Shown here in pieces: positions 62,537-64,000 of a stretch of DNA of 64,000 nucleotides. The notes beneath the pieces were generated by a model. The model had not been told where the DNA came from and made no database searches. It saw only the letters and a list, made by a program, of their open reading frames with translations. The stretch comes from Peribacillus sp. ACCC06369 (GTDB lineage: Bacteria > Bacillota > Bacilli > Bacillales > DSM-1321), in NCBI RefSeq assembly GCF_030348945.1, contig NZ_JAUCEN010000002.1, positions 1,798,001 through 1,862,000 on the forward strand, in the 5' to 3' direction. The position numbers and the translations under genes are program-made. How positions within the stretch are numbered: the first letter of the stretch is position 1; each line of letters opens with the position of its first letter.

Positions 62537-63534
62537 ATGGATGAAAAATGGTTAGTGGGTGCAGATATAGGCGGTACAACTATTAAAATGGCATTTATCA
62601 ATCAAAATGGTGAGATTATATATAAATGGGAAATTCCTACCAATATAAATGAAAAAGGGAAAAATATTCCTAAGGAGATGGCTAAATCAATAGATCAAAC
62701 ATTAAGTGAGTTGGGGCAAGAAAAACAGAAGTTAATTGGTATTGGGGTTGGAGCACCCGGTCCTGTTAACTTGGGGAATGGTTCTATTGATGTCGCAGTT
62801 AACTTAGGGTGGAATAACTTTCCTTTGAAGGATCTACTTGAAATGGGAACATCTTTGCCAGTCATAGTTGATAATGACGCAAATGCAGCAGCCATTGGGG
62901 AGATGTGGAAAGGTGCTGGACAAGGGTCAAAAGATTTATTATGTATCACCTTGGGAACGGGCGTTGGTGGTGGAATTATTTCCAATGGGCAAATTGTACA
63001 TGGAATAAATGGGGCAGGTGGCGAAATAGGGCATATTACCTCTCTCGTAGAGGATGGGGCACCTTGTAATTGTGGGAAAACGGGATGTATTGAAACCATA
63101 GCATCTGCCACAGGTATTGTTCGTTTAGCGATTGAAGAATTATCTTTTACCGAGACACCAAGTAGACTGAGGGATTTTTACAATGAACATCAAATATTAT
63201 CATCTGAGCTAGTATTTGAAGTAGCGAATGAGGTGATGAATTAGCTAATAGAGTGATTGGGAAAGTTACCCTTTATTTAGTATTAGCATTAGCTCATCTT
63301 GCGAATGGTTTAAATCCTGAGAAAATTATCATTGGTGGAGGAGTTTCCAAAGCAGGGGATGCACTGTTAGTACCTTTAAAAGAGCAATTTACTCGTTTTG
63401 CTTTTCCAAGAGTATTGCAAGGAGTGGAGTTAGCCAATGCCACGTTAAGAAATGATGCAGGAATTATGGGAGGCGCTTGGTTGGTGAAAAAAAGATTACT
63501 AAACAGGAATGGAAATACACCTTTATATTTGTGA
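62537..63534 (+). pseudogene. glcK: ROK family glucokinase with a frameshift
   Basis: ATG 62537 opens an actin-fold kinase: [19 protein letters not shown] (phosphate loop), [18 protein letters not shown] (catalytic Asp), [14 protein letters not shown] and the zinc motif [20 protein letters not shown]. The frame stops at 63242, but the next frame continues [13 protein letters not shown] to the normal end NDAGIMGGAWLVKKR. Adding one G to the GAGGTGAT at about 63232 restores [10 protein letters not shown], as in GlcK. It would phosphorylate glucose released by the locus. The frameshift may be real or a sequencing error. Confidence 0.85.
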
Positions 63535-63596
63535 TAGCACAATGAAAAGGTATAAGAATCAGAAAATAATAAATAATAATTTTATTTTTTACTATT

Positions 63597-63632
63597 TAAA
63601 GAGCATCGGTATTTTCAAAGTGCTCTTTTTTA
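63597..63632 (+). terminator. Terminator of the glucokinase gene
   Basis: AAAGAGCA and TGCTCTTT arms are followed by TTTTAA. Confidence 0.75.
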
Positions 63633-64000
63633 ATTTCAGCACAAAACTTATATTCTACAAGGGGATACAATGTAAATGACGAAATGGGTAGGGAAGACTA
63701 AAGATAAGAACACTCTGGCTATTCATCAAGCCACTAACGAAACAAGGTAACCTACTCTATAAAATGACATTATCCTTAGTTGACAATATTTATACAAGAA
63801 GAAACCGAGACACGAAAAATTACTTGAAAGATGAGATCATATATAACCAAGGATAAAATAGTCTTGGTCCTACGAATGTATGACAGTAAGGAATACTCCA
63901 TTAAAGGAATTATTTAACAGGTTTTTTTATACAGAGCTATTCAGAAACGGACCCTATAAACAACATAAGGAGCATACACTTTGCTCCTGTGTTCCCCATC
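63633..64000. other. Terminal intergenic stretch
   Basis: No gene is supported. A hairpin GGAGC with GCTCC at 63969-63987 lies near the window end and may be a terminator for a gene outside the window. Confidence 0.35.

Overview
The window reads as chromosomal DNA of a spore-forming Bacillaceae species; a Peribacillus- or Neobacillus-like soil Bacillus is my inference. The base composition is AT-rich, ribosome binding sites are strong AGGAGG types, and intrinsic terminators are abundant. Spore and genus-typical genes are present: two H-type small acid-soluble spore proteins, a CotA-type laccase, a VmlR-type ABC-F protein, YitT-family membrane proteins and a YqgV-type thiamine-binding protein. 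No rRNA, tRNA or CRISPR array was seen.

Positions 1-13 kb are accessory and strongly decayed. They hold small hypothetical and secreted proteins, a truncated tyrosine integrase, and a run of small genes separated by near-identical terminator/leader cassettes that resembles the immunity part of a polymorphic-toxin locus. There is also a WHH-nuclease-like relic, an intact IS1182-family element, a urocanase (hutU) relic next to a YjiH transporter, and a 79-bp structured element present twice (3.1 and 12.9 kb). Positions 13-22 kb carry a sulfite-oxidase-like enzyme, a sorted acidic surface protein with its class D sortase, a DoxX-like protein, an array of 21-bp tandem repeats, a decayed membrane-protein gene, a second YitT protein and a DHA2-type MFS exporter.

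Positions 22.9-28 kb are an Escherichia coli-type fructoselysine operon in the order frlC-frlA-frlB-frlD-frlR, with two well-formed promoters sharing a putative FrlR operator. Positions 28-50 kb are mostly single genes: DinB, MscL, DUF2935, laccase, VmlR with an attenuator leader, GH25 lysozyme with LysM, class D beta-lactamase, TerC, a frameshifted GAF-LuxR regulator divergent from an SDR, CBS, VOC, EamA and ArsR genes. Relics include a 205-bp MITE related to the IS1182 element, a SnoaL-like fragment and an IS110 fragment.

Positions 50.5-63.5 kb form a regulated sugar locus. A minus-strand operon (binding protein, two permeases, GH13 alpha-glucosidase) faces a plus-strand operon (ThuA, Gfo/Idh dehydrogenase, epimerase, MsmX-type ATPase). 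An intact LacI regulator, a decayed second copy of that regulator and five matching operator palindromes lie between and beside them. The gene content fits uptake of an alpha-glucoside followed by oxidation through 3-keto-sugar intermediates. The downstream HPr-like gene and the ROK glucokinase are broken. Several frameshifts fall in short G runs and could be sequencing errors or true mutations.
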